From: Micromonospora sp. CP22
GTDB taxonomy: Bacteria > Actinomycetota > Actinomycetes > Mycobacteriales > Micromonosporaceae
DNA: 64,000 nt
Direction of reading: 5' to 3'
Assembly: GCF_009712475.1 (NCBI RefSeq)
Contig: NZ_VCJO01000011.1
Location: 124,001-188,000 of the forward strand
Made by a program: the position numbers and the translations under genes. The notes beneath the pieces were generated by a model. The model was not told where the DNA came from and did no database searches. It saw only the letters and a program-made list of their open reading frames with translations. Below, piece by piece: positions 17,072 to 25,543 of the stretch (within the stretch, counting starts at the first letter, position 1; the number at the start of each line of letters is the position of its first letter).

Positions 17072-17249
17072 CTAGGCTGGGTGCAGCGAAGGGGAGTAGC
17101 CCATAACGTCGTGGTCGACATACTGGTGCCTCGTGCATCCGGCCACCCGGCCTCGTTCCGACGAGGCGGGCGAGACCTTCGACCAGGCTGTCGCAGCCGG
17201 GTCGAGGGCGTCCCCACACCTCCTCCCGGCCTGATCCGGGAAGGACATC
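17072..17249 (+). ncRNA. yybP-ykoY Mn2+ riboswitch upstream of the GDT1-type exporter
   Basis: The two conserved halves of the yybP-ykoY aptamer are visible: GGGGAGTAGC at 17091-17100 and GCGAGACCTTCGACC at 17170-17184, separated by a variable arm. A TAGGCT -10-like hexamer at 17072-17077 would start the RNA just before the aptamer. The expression platform is also visible: TCCTCCCGG (17221-17229) pairs with CCGGG-A-AGGA (17236-17245, one bulged A). That hides the Shine-Dalgarno AGGA just before the ATG at 17250, pointing to translational control. Members of this class bind Mn2+ and switch on Mn exporters. Confidence 0.88.
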
Positions 17250-17837
17250 ATGGACGGGTTCCTCGCCGCGCTGGTGATCAGCTTCGGCGTCATCTTCGTC
17301 GCCGAGCTGGGAGACAAGTCCCAGCTCATGGCGCTGGCCTTCGCCACCCGATACCGCACGATGCCGGTGCTGATCGGCATCACCGTGGCCACCGCCGTGG
17401 TGCACCTCGCCTCGGTGGCGATCGGTCACGGCCTCGGCGCGGCACTGCCGACCGGTTGGATCTCGCTGCTGGCGGGTGTCGCCTTCCTCGGGTTCGGCGC
17501 ATGGACGCTGCGTGGCGACCGGCTCACCGAGGAGGACGAGCGCCGAGCCGCTCGGGGCGGCAGATCGGCCGTGATCACCGTCGGTGTCGCCTTCTTCCTC
17601 GCCGAGTTGGGTGACAAGACGATGCTCGCGACGATCACCCTGGCCACCCAGTACGGCTGGTTCGGCACCTGGCTCGGTTCGACGGTCGGCATGGTCGCGG
17701 CGGACGCGCTGGCCATCGTCGCGGGCCGGCTGCTCGGCCGGAAGCTGCCCGAACGAACCATCAGGTACGGCGCGGCCGTCCTCTTCGCCATCAGCGGCGG
17801 GTGGCTGATCCTCGACGCGGTGAACCAGCTGCGCTGA
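17250..17837 (+). CDS. TMEM165/GDT1 (UPF0016) family manganese exporter
   Basis: 195 residues with about six TM helices in two homologous halves. Each half carries the family signature E-x-G-D-K-S/T: VAELGDKSQLMA near residue 20 and LAELGDKTMLAT near 125. Bacterial members (MneA/Mnx type) export Mn2+ from the cytoplasm. The yybP-ykoY riboswitch immediately upstream makes Mn2+ export the most likely function. The ATG has AGGA 4 nt upstream, placed inside the riboswitch hairpin. A short hairpin follows at 17883-17903. Confidence 0.92.
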   Translation: MDGFLAALVISFGVIFVAELGDKSQLMALAFATRYRTMPVLIGITVATAVVHLASVAIGHGLGAALPTGWISLLAGVAFLGFGAWTLRGDRLTEEDERRAARGGRSAVITVGVAFFLAELGDKTMLATITLATQYGWFGTWLGSTVGMVAADALAIVAGRLLGRKLPERTIRYGAAVLFAISGGWLILDAVNQLR

Positions 17838-17882
17838 GCCCGACGGCCGCGCGTTGCGGTGCCCGTGGGCCCCGGCGTCGAC

Positions 17883-17903
17883 TACCCGGCTGCTGGCCGG
17901 GTA
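17883..17903 (+). terminator. probable terminator hairpin after the GDT1 gene
   Basis: TACCCGGC (17883-17890) and GCCGGGTA (17896-17903) form a perfect 8-bp stem with a TGCTG loop. It lies between the Mn exporter and the DUF1622 gene and may separate the two units. No U-tract follows. Confidence 0.5.
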
Positions 17904-17913
17904 AGGCGCCGGG

Positions 17914-18261
17914 GTGGACGTCGAGGTGATCCTCCAGCAGGGCCACCACCTGCTGGTGACCGCGGTGGAGATCCTGGGCGCGCTCGTCATCGCCATCGGT
18001 GCGGCCCTGGCCGCGCTGCGGTTCGTGGTCGACGGGGTGCGCCACCACGACGCCGCGGTGTTCACCCGGATCCGGCTGTCCCTGGGGCGCTTCCTCACCC
18101 TGGGTCTGGAGTTCCAGCTCGCGGCGGACATCCTGCGTACCGCGCTCTCGCCGACCTTCGCGCAGATCGGTCAGCTGGCGGCCATCGCCGCCATCCGGAC
18201 GGTGCTGAACTACGTGCTGGGTCGGGAGATCGAGCACGAGAAGCGGCAGGTCGAGCGTTGA
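17914..18261 (+). CDS. DUF1622 family membrane protein
   Basis: 115 residues from a GTG at 17914. At least two or three hydrophobic segments are visible (about 15-38, 55-75 and 85-100). RIRLSLGRFLTLGLEFQLAADILRTALSP is typical of DUF1622, a small integral membrane family of unknown role. The stop overlaps the next ATG by 1 nt (TGATG), so it is translationally coupled to the second small membrane protein. No partner suggests a function. Confidence 0.82.
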   Translation: MDVEVILQQGHHLLVTAVEILGALVIAIGAALAALRFVVDGVRHHDAAVFTRIRLSLGRFLTLGLEFQLAADILRTALSPTFAQIGQLAAIAAIRTVLNYVLGREIEHEKRQVER

Positions 18262-18551
18262 TGGGGACGCTCGTGGCCGCCGTCATCACGGCGCTGGCCG
18301 TGCTCGCCGCGATGGTGGTGCTGCTGGCCACCGGCTCCCGCGCGACGGCCCTGGGGGTGCTGCTCGACCTGCTGCTCGCGGCCGGTCTGGTGCGGTTGAC
18401 CGGGAACCAGACCTGGACCGAGATCGTCGTCCTGGTGGCGATCGTGGCGGTGCGCCTGTTGGTGCGTACCACCCTGATCGAGGATTTTCGGCGGTGGTCG
18501 CCGGATGCCGGCCGCCCGGCCGAGCGGGCCGGCCGGGCGGCCGAGGCGTGA
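18261..18551 (+). CDS. small membrane protein coupled to DUF1622
   Basis: 96 residues with three predicted TM segments (about 5-24, 28-45 and 50-67) and a charged C-terminal tail. Its ATG overlaps the DUF1622 stop. No Pfam family is recognised with confidence; short conserved membrane proteins in this position are common beside DUF1622. It converges on nhaA with only 7 bp between the stop codons and no obvious hairpin terminator between them. Confidence 0.7.
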   Translation: MGTLVAAVITALAVLAAMVVLLATGSRATALGVLLDLLLAAGLVRLTGNQTWTEIVVLVAIVAVRLLVRTTLIEDFRRWSPDAGRPAERAGRAAEA

Positions 18552-18558
18552 GCGGCGG

Positions 18559-19890
18559 TCAGACGCCAGATTTCTGGTAGACGTCCGGTACCCCGTCCTG
18601 GTCGAGATCGAGTTGTTCCTTGATGGCGATCGCCCGGTAGATCCGGTTGCGTCGCCGCAGCACGATGGTGGCCAGCAGCGCCGAGATCAACGAGCCGGCC
18701 AGCACGGCCGCCTTGACGTTGGCTCCGTCGGTGCTCTCGGAGCCGAAGGCCAGTTCGCCGATGAGCAGCGACACGGTGAAACCGATACCGGCCAGCAACG
18801 ACAGGCCGAACAGGTCGGACCAGCTGATGTCGTCGTCCAGGCGGGCCCGGGTGAACCGGGCGAGCAGGAAGGTGGAGCCGAGGACACCGACGCACTTGCC
18901 GACGACGAGGCCGAGCACGATGCCGAGAACGATCGGGTCGGTGACGATGGCACCGAGGTCCGCCCCGCGCAGCGACACCCCGGCGGCGAAGAACGCGAAG
19001 ATCGGCACCACGAAGCCGGCGGAGACGGGCCGCCACACGTGCTCCAGACGTTCGGCGAGACCGGGCATCGGACGGCGACCGTCGCGGTGTGGGCGGGCGA
19101 GCACGGGCACGGTGAAGCCCAGCAGGACGCCGGCCACCGTGGCGTGCACCCCGGAGGCGTGCACCAGGGTCCAGGCGGCCACGGCGAGTGGGATGAGCGC
19201 CCACCACCAGGTGCGGCGGCGCTGCACCAGCAGACCGAACAGGGCGATCGGGGCCAGGGCGCCGAGCAGTGGGAGCAGGCTGAAGTCGTCGGTATAGAAG
19301 ATCGCGATGACGGTGATCGCCAGCAGGTCGTCGACCACGGCCAGGGTGAGCAGGAAGGCCCGTAGCCCCTGCGGCAGGTAGGCCCCGATCACGGCCAGCA
19401 CGGCCAGCGCGAACGCGATGTCGGTCGCGGTCGGGATCGCCCAGCCGCGCAGGCCGTTTCCACCACCGGCGAGGGTGACGGCCACGAAGATCAGTGCCGG
19501 GGCGGCCATACCGCAGACCGCCGCCACCACCGGTAGCGCCGCCCGTCGTGGATCACGCAGTTCACCGGCGACGAACTCGCGTTTGAGTTCCAGGCCGACG
19601 ACGAAGAAGAAGATCGCCAGCAGTCCGTCGGCGGCCCAGGTGGCGAGGTCGAGGTCGAGATGCAATGCCGCGCCGCCGGAGAACGGCACCCACCGCCCCA
19701 GTTCCGCGTAGGAGTCGCCCCAGGGGGAGTTGGCCCAGACCAGCGCGATCACGGCGCCGAGGAGTAGCAGGGCGCCACCGACGGTCTCCGTGCGTAGTAC
19801 GTCGGCCAGGAAACGCGCCTCCGACCAGGAGGTACGCCTGAAGAGGCGGCCTACGCCGCGGCCTGCTGGGCGTGGGGTCTGGTCGGTCAC
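18559..19890 (-). CDS. nhaA: Na+/H+ antiporter NhaA
   Basis: 443 residues from a GTG at 19890 (VTDQTPRP), preceded by CGGAG; the longer frame lacks family similarity. NhaA extrudes Na+ in exchange for protons across the cytoplasmic membrane. Signatures include the paired aspartates in [52 protein letters not shown] and [18 protein letters not shown]. Unusually, the C-terminus ends in DLDQDGVPD, which resembles an EF-hand / thrombospondin-type-3 calcium loop and is not part of canonical NhaA. Regulation is not evident from the sequence. Confidence 0.95.
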   Translation of the reverse strand: MTDQTPRPAGRGVGRLFRRTSWSEARFLADVLRTETVGGALLLLGAVIALVWANSPWGDSYAELGRWVPFSGGAALHLDLDLATWAADGLLAIFFFVVGLELKREFVAGELRDPRRAALPVVAAVCGMAAPALIFVAVTLAGGGNGLRGWAIPTATDIAFALAVLAVIGAYLPQGLRAFLLTLAVVDDLLAITVIAIFYTDDFSLLPLLGALAPIALFGLLVQRRRTWWWALIPLAVAAWTLVHASGVHATVAGVLLGFTVPVLARPHRDGRRPMPGLAERLEHVWRPVSAGFVVPIFAFFAAGVSLRGADLGAIVTDPIVLGIVLGLVVGKCVGVLGSTFLLARFTRARLDDDISWSDLFGLSLLAGIGFTVSLLIGELAFGSESTDGANVKAAVLAGSLISALLATIVLRRRNRIYRAIAIKEQLDLDQDGVPDVYQKSGV

Positions 19891-20253
19891 GGGTGGCTCC
19901 GCCTCGTCGATCGAAGGGCAACGCACATCAGCGCCGACCAGGCTTCCCGGCACACCAATGCCGGGACTCTACCCACTGCTGGCAGTCGTTGCGAGTGCGG
20001 CGACGCGACCTGTTCGCCGCGGGACGAGTCACAGGAGCGCTCGGTGGGGACAGCGCAATTTTTTCCGGGCCGGAGCGATTCCGACGGACCGTCGGCCCGG
20101 TTGGTCACTGCGGGCGCGATCCGCCATTAAGAAAATACCTAACTCCGGACATAAGCCGCATGAGCCGCTTTAATGGTTTCACGAGATTGAGTCGACCTTG
20201 GGGGTTTTCGTGAAGTTCTTTGGCGTTACCGGCCCGGTACGGAGGCCCGCCTG
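19891..20253 (+). promoter_or_regulatory. AT-richer promoter/leader region of the exopolysaccharide locus
   Basis: This 363-bp gap separates nhaA and the Wzz-kinase gene and has no supportable gene. From about 20110 to 20220 it is much richer in A and T than the surroundings, which suggests a strong or regulated promoter. A T-run (20059-20064) is followed by a complex hairpin: CCGGGCC 20065-20071 with GGCCCGG 20094-20100, and inside it CCGACG 20081-20086 with CGTCGG 20090-20095. The T-run precedes the stem, so it is not a rho-independent terminator on the plus strand. Confidence 0.4.
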
Positions 20254-21720
20254 ATGGACCTGTACCGCCAACTACGCCTGGTACGCCGGCACTGGTGGAT
20301 CGTCCTGGTCACCTTCATGGTGGCGCTGGGCGTCACCGCGCTGGTCACCGTGCGGGCCCAGCCGCGCTACGTCGCCTCGGTGACCTTCTTCGTCACCACG
20401 CCGAGCCAGGGCGTCACCGACGCCTACCAGGGTGGGCTCTTCCTCCAGCAACGGGTGAAGTCCTACGCGGAACTGCTGACCAGCGACCGGCTGGCCCAGG
20501 CGGCGGTGGCCGACAACCAGCTCGGGCTGACCGCCGAGGAGATCCAACGCCGGGTCAGCACCTCCACCGAGACCGGCACCGTGCTGCTGCGGGCGTCGGT
20601 GACCGACACCGACCAGACCCGGGCGTTGCGGGTGACCGAGGCGCTCTCGGCGAAGTTCGTCGAGCTGGTGCAGAAGGTCGAGACGCGACCGGACGGCAGC
20701 CCCGGGCCGATCAAGATCGAGGTGGTGAGCGGTCCACGGGTGACCCCGACGCCGGTGTCGCCGCAGCCGGTCCGCAACACCATGATCGGTGCCCTGCTCG
20801 GCCTGCTGGCCGGCGTCGGTCTGGCGATCCTGCGGGGCATGGCCGACGTGCGGTTGCGCGACGCGGCCGGCCTGCAACGGGTGACCGGCAGCCCGCTGCT
20901 CGGTGAGATCCCGATCGACGCCAGTGCCCGCTCGGCTCCGTTGATCGTCGGTGACGCCACCACCTCGGCACGGGCCGAGGCGGTCCGCAAGCTCAGGACG
21001 AACCTGCGTTTCGTCGACGTGCACGAGCCGGCCCGGGTCATCGCGGTGACCAGCGCCCTCCAGGGCGAGGGCAAGACCACGCTGTCGTGCAACCTGGCGA
21101 TCGCCCTGGCCGAGGCGGGCTGGCGGGTGCTGCTGGTCGACGCCGACCTGCGCCGCCCGAAGGTGGGCGACTACCTGGGCATCGACCAGGGGGTCGGGCT
21201 GACCGACGTGCTCGTCGGCGACGTGCAGGTGGGCGACGTGGTCCAGCGTTGGGGAGACAAGTCGCTGCTCGTCCTGCCCAGCGGTTCAGCCCCGCCCAAC
21301 CCCAGCGAGCTGCTCGGGTCGAAGGCGATGTCCGACCTACTGCTGGCCCTGCGCGAGTCCGCGGACATCGTGATCATCGACACCGCGCCGCTGCTCGCGG
21401 TCACCGACGGCGTGGTGGTCGCGGTGCAGGCCGACGGTGCGCTGCTGGTCACCCAGCAGGGGCGTACCTCGCGGGCCCAGGTGGCCGCTGCCGCGCGGGC
21501 GCTGCACTCGGTCTCGGTGCGGTTGCTCGGCTGTGTGCTCAACATGGCCCGGGTACCCAAGACCGAGGCGTACCAGTACGAGGCCTACCGGGTGGTGGCA
21601 GCCGCCACCGGTGCCCAGTCGGTCCCGACCGACGCGAGCCGGACCGGCCGGCACGCCGAGCGGGCCCGCGCCGGCGAGGTGAGCGACCACACCCAGGAAC
21701 TCACCCGGCTGTCCCGATGA
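20254..21720 (+). CDS. polysaccharide co-polymerase fused to BY-kinase (Wzz-CpsD type)
   Basis: 488 residues. The N-terminal Wzz domain has a TM helix at about 14-33, an extracytoplasmic loop, and a second TM at about 176-195. The cytoplasmic tyrosine-kinase domain follows: Walker A in ALQGEGKTT (about 268-276), Walker A' LLVDADLRRP (about 293-302) and Walker B VIIDTAPLL. The C-terminus has only a small Tyr cluster (EAYQYEAYRV). Such proteins control chain length and export of capsule or exopolysaccharide. Its 3' end overlaps by 20 bp the opposing tyrosine phosphatase, the usual enzymatic counterpart. Confidence 0.92.
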   Translation: MDLYRQLRLVRRHWWIVLVTFMVALGVTALVTVRAQPRYVASVTFFVTTPSQGVTDAYQGGLFLQQRVKSYAELLTSDRLAQAAVADNQLGLTAEEIQRRVSTSTETGTVLLRASVTDTDQTRALRVTEALSAKFVELVQKVETRPDGSPGPIKIEVVSGPRVTPTPVSPQPVRNTMIGALLGLLAGVGLAILRGMADVRLRDAAGLQRVTGSPLLGEIPIDASARSAPLIVGDATTSARAEAVRKLRTNLRFVDVHEPARVIAVTSALQGEGKTTLSCNLAIALAEAGWRVLLVDADLRRPKVGDYLGIDQGVGLTDVLVGDVQVGDVVQRWGDKSLLVLPSGSAPPNPSELLGSKAMSDLLLALRESADIVIIDTAPLLAVTDGVVVAVQADGALLVTQQGRTSRAQVAAAARALHSVSVRLLGCVLNMARVPKTEAYQYEAYRVVAAATGAQSVPTDASRTGRHAERARAGEVSDHTQELTRLSR

Positions 21721-22255
21721 GCGTCGCCAGAGGGCGCAGCGCCCGCTCGATCTCCTCCGCGCAGCGTCGGAAGTCCTCTGGGGTGCCCCCGACCGGGTCT
21801 CGTAGGTCGTCGTCGTCCCCGGGGGCGGGCTGCAACCGCCCCCGGGCCAGGGCGGCGGCGGCCACCGCGGCCCGCACCGGATCGTCCTGCTCGTCCGGCG
21901 GTGGTTCGGCCGCCGTCGCGAGCCGGCCGAACTGGCGCAGGGTGAACGTCCGGTGCAGCGCCGCCGGCGCCAGCGCGGTGCAGATCGAGCGCTGGCGCCG
22001 GGTGGCGGTCAACACCAGCACCGCGTCGGTGAGGTGTTCCGGCAGCAGCCGCCGGCTGCGGAACGACGTCGGATCGTCGCCGGTCTCCGCGGCGATCGCC
22101 GCCGCGTACGGATGCATCGCCAGCCCCTCGACGGCGTCGGTGCCGGCGCTGGCCACCGTCACCGGCGCTCCGGCGAGCAGGCTACGCGCGCGGAACTCGG
22201 CCATCGGCGACCGGCACAGGTTCGCGTGGCAGACGAACAACAACCCGCTGAGCAT
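21701..22255 (-). CDS. low-molecular-weight protein tyrosine phosphatase-like protein
   Basis: 184 residues from an ATG at 22255, with AGGGGG about 7 nt upstream. The N-terminal loop VCHANLCRSP keeps the C-x5-R-S catalytic pattern, with His-Ala in place of the usual Thr/Met-Gly. A late DP (DDLRDPVGGTPEDF) is the catalytic acid loop. Wzb/Wzb-like phosphatases dephosphorylate the BY-kinase and reset polysaccharide export. Unusually the gene is on the opposite strand and overlaps the kinase 3' end by 20 bp, so the two are not co-transcribed. Confidence 0.85.
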   Translation of the reverse strand: MLSGLLFVCHANLCRSPMAEFRARSLLAGAPVTVASAGTDAVEGLAMHPYAAAIAAETGDDPTSFRSRRLLPEHLTDAVLVLTATRRQRSICTALAPAALHRTFTLRQFGRLATAAEPPPDEQDDPVRAAVAAAALARGRLQPAPGDDDDLRDPVGGTPEDFRRCAEEIERALRPLATLIGTAG

Positions 22256-22417
22256 GTGGAACCCCCTGGACGACGCGGTCGCGGGCGGCGGCGCCGCGAC
22301 GAAGGGCGGTCGCCGACGGCGTCCGACCCGTGAGGGGTTGTCGAGATCGTACGCAGTAGTCGCCGCCACGGTCCCGGGCGGCACGCCGAACCACTGGTCG
22401 GGGACGGGGGTGTCCCG

Positions 22418-23665
22418 GTGCGAATCGGGATCCTGACGTTCCACTTTCCGCCCGAGCCCGCGTTCATCCCCGGCAGCCTCGCCGAGGAGTTGGCCGCGCG
22501 GGGCCACGAGGTACGGGTGCTCACCGGCTTCCCCGACTATCCGGGCGGGCACATCTACCCCGGCTGGCGGCAACGCTGGCACCACGAGACCCGCAGCCGG
22601 GGGCTGACCGTGCGTCGGGTGCCCCGGTACAGCGCCGCCGACGCGACCGTACGTGCCCGGATGGCCTCCTGGCTCTCCTTCGCCGGCAGCGCGGCGCTGG
22701 TCGGTCGCCGGTTCCTGGCGGGTGTCGACGTGCTGTACGTGCACCAGCCGCCGGCCGCCGCGTTCGCCTCGGCGGCCCTGCTGCGGCTGCTCGGCCCGGT
22801 GCCGCTGGTGTTGCACGTGCCGGACGTCTGGGCCGAGCAGGTTCCCGACTCCGCCGACGACGGCCGGTGGGCGGAGCGGGTGCGGTCGGCCATGGTGCGT
22901 ACCTACCGGGCCGCCGGTCGGATCGCGGTGACCGCACCCTCCCTGCGGGACACGCTGGTGGCCGACGGGGTCGACCCGGAGCGGATCCGGGTGGTGCTGA
23001 ACTGGACCGACGAACGGATCTTCCGCCCGGCGTCGGCCAGCCCGGCCGCACGCCGGCTGGTCCGCCGCGACGAGCGGTGTGTGGTGATGCACGCCGGCAC
23101 CATCGGGGCACGGCAGGGACTGGACACGGCGGTACGGGCGGCGGCGACGCTGGGTGACACGGTGGACCTGGTCCTGGTCGGCTCGGGCCCCGACGAGCGA
23201 CGGGTGCGCGGGCTCGCCGCCGAGCTGCGCGCCGACAACGTCCGGTTCGTGGACCGGCGGTCCCCGCTGGACATGCCCGAGCTGTACGCCGCCGCGGACT
23301 ACCAACTGGTGACGGTGCGCGATCTGCCGCAGCTGCGTGGCAGCGTGCCGGACAAGCTCCAGGCCGCCCTGTCCTGTGGCGCACCGGTGGTCGCCTCGGC
23401 CGGCGGGGACACCGCGCTGCTGGTCGAGCGGGCTCGGGCCGGTCTGTCCTGTCCGCCCGAGGACTGGGCCAGCCTGGCCGACCGGTTCTGGCTGGCGGCG
23501 CAGATCCCCGCGCCGACGCGGGTCGAGATGGGGCGGCGGGGCCGGGAGGCGTACCTGCGGGACATGTCGCTGCCGTCGGGTGTGGACCGGATCGAAGGGC
23601 TGTTACGGGAGGTCGCCGCGACCGGACGTGACGCAAATGGTGAACGAACCTTTCATAACGCCTGA
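22418..23665 (+). CDS. GT4-family glycosyltransferase (WcaI-like)
   Basis: 415 residues from a GTG at 22418. A GT-B enzyme: N-terminal MRIGILTFHFPPEPAF and SLAEELAARGHEVRVLTGFPDYPGG; the C-terminal donor domain has VVMHAGTIGARQGLDT, LVLVGSGPDERR and VPDKLQAALSCGAPVVAS. The arrangement resembles WcaI, a colanic-acid fucosyltransferase, and similar cytoplasmic exopolysaccharide transferases. Substrate is unknown. It is divergent from the tyrosine phosphatase and precedes the DUF4012 gene, with an AT-rich 80-bp gap that may hold a separate promoter. Confidence 0.88.
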   Translation: MRIGILTFHFPPEPAFIPGSLAEELAARGHEVRVLTGFPDYPGGHIYPGWRQRWHHETRSRGLTVRRVPRYSAADATVRARMASWLSFAGSAALVGRRFLAGVDVLYVHQPPAAAFASAALLRLLGPVPLVLHVPDVWAEQVPDSADDGRWAERVRSAMVRTYRAAGRIAVTAPSLRDTLVADGVDPERIRVVLNWTDERIFRPASASPAARRLVRRDERCVVMHAGTIGARQGLDTAVRAAATLGDTVDLVLVGSGPDERRVRGLAAELRADNVRFVDRRSPLDMPELYAAADYQLVTVRDLPQLRGSVPDKLQAALSCGAPVVASAGGDTALLVERARAGLSCPPEDWASLADRFWLAAQIPAPTRVEMGRRGREAYLRDMSLPSGVDRIEGLLREVAATGRDANGERTFHNA

Positions 23666-23745
23666 TGTCGTTATTACCGCACCAATTTGTCCGTTAGGTG
23701 TTAAGAACAATGTGGTCTTCTGTCCGTTTTCGGAAGAGGTGAGAT

Positions 23746-25530
23746 GTGACGGAGAGCGAAAGCCCTCGACGGCGGCGTAGCCGTTCCCGCCGTCGCCGGC
23801 GCGCGCGGCTGCGTCGCATCCTGCTGACCACGTTGGTGGTCGGCTCGCTGCTGCTGGGTCTCGGTGGCTGGGTCGGTTTCCGGGGCTGGCAGGCCCGCGC
23901 CCACCTGGTCAACGCCGCCGGCCTCGCCGGTGAGTTGAGCGCCCACCTGGTCGGTGGCGACACCGCCCGCGCCCAGCGGACCCTCGCCGCGTTGCAGGAG
24001 CAGGCCGGCGCGGCGCGCCGGGCCACCGGCGACCCCGGCTGGTGGCTGGGCCGGCAGACCCCGATCGCCGGGGCGAACCTCACCGCGATCCGGCAGATCG
24101 CCATCGCCATCGACGACCTGGCCCGCCAGGCGTTCCCCGCGCTGCTCCGGGTCGACCTCGGCGGACTGGTGCCGCAGGAGGGTCGGCTGGACCTGACCGG
24201 CCTGCGCGCCGTCGCCGACGAGCTGGTCGCGGTGCACGACACGGTGCAGCAGACCCGCGCGCGGCTGGTCGAGGTCCCGGACGACCGCCTGGTCGGGCAG
24301 GTCCGGCAGGCGTTGGCGGACCTGCGCGGCGAGATCGACCGGCTGGCCGCGATGACCTCGGCGGCGAACAAGGCCAGCAAACTGCTGCCGCCGCTGCTCG
24401 GCGTCGACGGGGCGCGCACGTACCTGCTGGTGTCGCAGAACTCCGCCGAGCTGCGCGCGACCGGCGGCATGTTCGGCGCGTACGCCGTCATCGAGGCCAA
24501 CAAGGGTCGGGTGAAGATGGGCGCCCAGGGCAGCAGCTCGAGCTTCGGCCGGTTCACCGATCCGCTGAAGGTTCCCGCCGAGGTGCGTGCCCTGTGGGGG
24601 GAACTGCCCGGCATCTACCCGGCCGACGTCAACCTCAGTCCGCACTTCCCGACGGCCGCGTCGCTGTACCGGGAGATGTACCGCCGGCACAGCGGGGAGA
24701 CGGTCGACGGCGTCCTGGCCGTCGATCCGGTGGTGCTGTCGTACCTGCTGAAGGCGACCGGCCCGGTGCGGACGCCGGGTGGGGTGGCGCTGAGTGCCGA
24801 GAACGCGGTCCAGACCCTGCTCAGCGACGCCTACCAGCGGATGAGCCCGAAGGAGCAGGACACCTTCTTCGCGGCGGCGGCGGCCGCGGTGTTCGACACC
24901 CTCTTCGCGAGGAACGTGCACCCGAATGGGTTGTTGTCCGCATTTGACCGCTCTATACGAGAACGTCGGATACTGTTCTGGAGTGCCCGACCGGAGGAAC
25001 AGCGGACGTTCGACGACAGTCGGATGGCCGGGACGCTCCCGGAGACGGACACCGTGCCGACGGTCGGCGTGTTCCTCAACGACGGCAGCGGCGCGAAGCT
25101 CGGCTACTACCTGCGACAGTCCGCTGACCTCACGGTCGGTGACTGTCACGCCGACGGCCGTCGGGAGCTGAACCTGCGGGTGACGCTCCGGTCCACCGCA
25201 CCGGCCTCGGGGCTCAGCGAGTCGGTTCTCGGCCTCGGCCGGGCCGGGGATCCCTACACCGTCCGGACACTCGTGTCGGTGTACGCCCCGGCCGGCGGGG
25301 CGGTGCTCGACACCCGTCTCGACGGTGCCGAGACCTCGGTGGGCAACGGCACCGAGCGGCGACGTCAGGTCGCCGTCGTGAACGTCGAGATCGGACCGGG
25401 CGGGACTCGCACGTTGGAGATCTCGCTGCTGACCGGGAAGACGGAGAGCGGGACGGCTGAGCTGTGGCTGACCCCGACCGCCACCCCATGGACCACCCAT
25501 GTTGTTACCGCACCAAGCTGTTCTCAGTAG
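23746..25530 (+). CDS. DUF4012 domain membrane protein
   Basis: 594 residues from a GTG preceded by AGAGGTGAG. A very basic Arg/Ser-rich N-terminus (1-24) leads into one TM helix (about 25-45); the rest should lie outside the membrane. The middle carries DUF4012 hallmarks: TYLLVSQNSAELRATGGMFGAY, YPADVNLSPHFPTAASLY and TVDGVLAVDPVVLSYLLKATGPV. Family members occur in exopolysaccharide or cell-wall glycan loci; the fold resembles a LytR-CpsA-Psr-like surface enzyme, but activity is not established. The following LPxTG protein starts 13 nt later. A 16-nt motif ahead of this gene recurs just before that neighbour. Confidence 0.87.
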   Translation: MTESESPRRRRSRSRRRRRARLRRILLTTLVVGSLLLGLGGWVGFRGWQARAHLVNAAGLAGELSAHLVGGDTARAQRTLAALQEQAGAARRATGDPGWWLGRQTPIAGANLTAIRQIAIAIDDLARQAFPALLRVDLGGLVPQEGRLDLTGLRAVADELVAVHDTVQQTRARLVEVPDDRLVGQVRQALADLRGEIDRLAAMTSAANKASKLLPPLLGVDGARTYLLVSQNSAELRATGGMFGAYAVIEANKGRVKMGAQGSSSSFGRFTDPLKVPAEVRALWGELPGIYPADVNLSPHFPTAASLYREMYRRHSGETVDGVLAVDPVVLSYLLKATGPVRTPGGVALSAENAVQTLLSDAYQRMSPKEQDTFFAAAAAAVFDTLFARNVHPNGLLSAFDRSIRERRILFWSARPEEQRTFDDSRMAGTLPETDTVPTVGVFLNDGSGAKLGYYLRQSADLTVGDCHADGRRELNLRVTLRSTAPASGLSESVLGLGRAGDPYTVRTLVSVYAPAGGAVLDTRLDGAETSVGNGTERRRQVAVVNVEIGPGGTRTLEISLLTGKTESGTAELWLTPTATPWTTHVVTAPSCSQ

Positions 25531-25543
25531 GAGGGAACGAACC

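Noticed and set aside
20059-20100. T-run plus hairpin as a rho-independent terminator
   Set aside because: The T-run precedes the stem on the plus strand; for the minus strand the run is A. Order is wrong in both directions.
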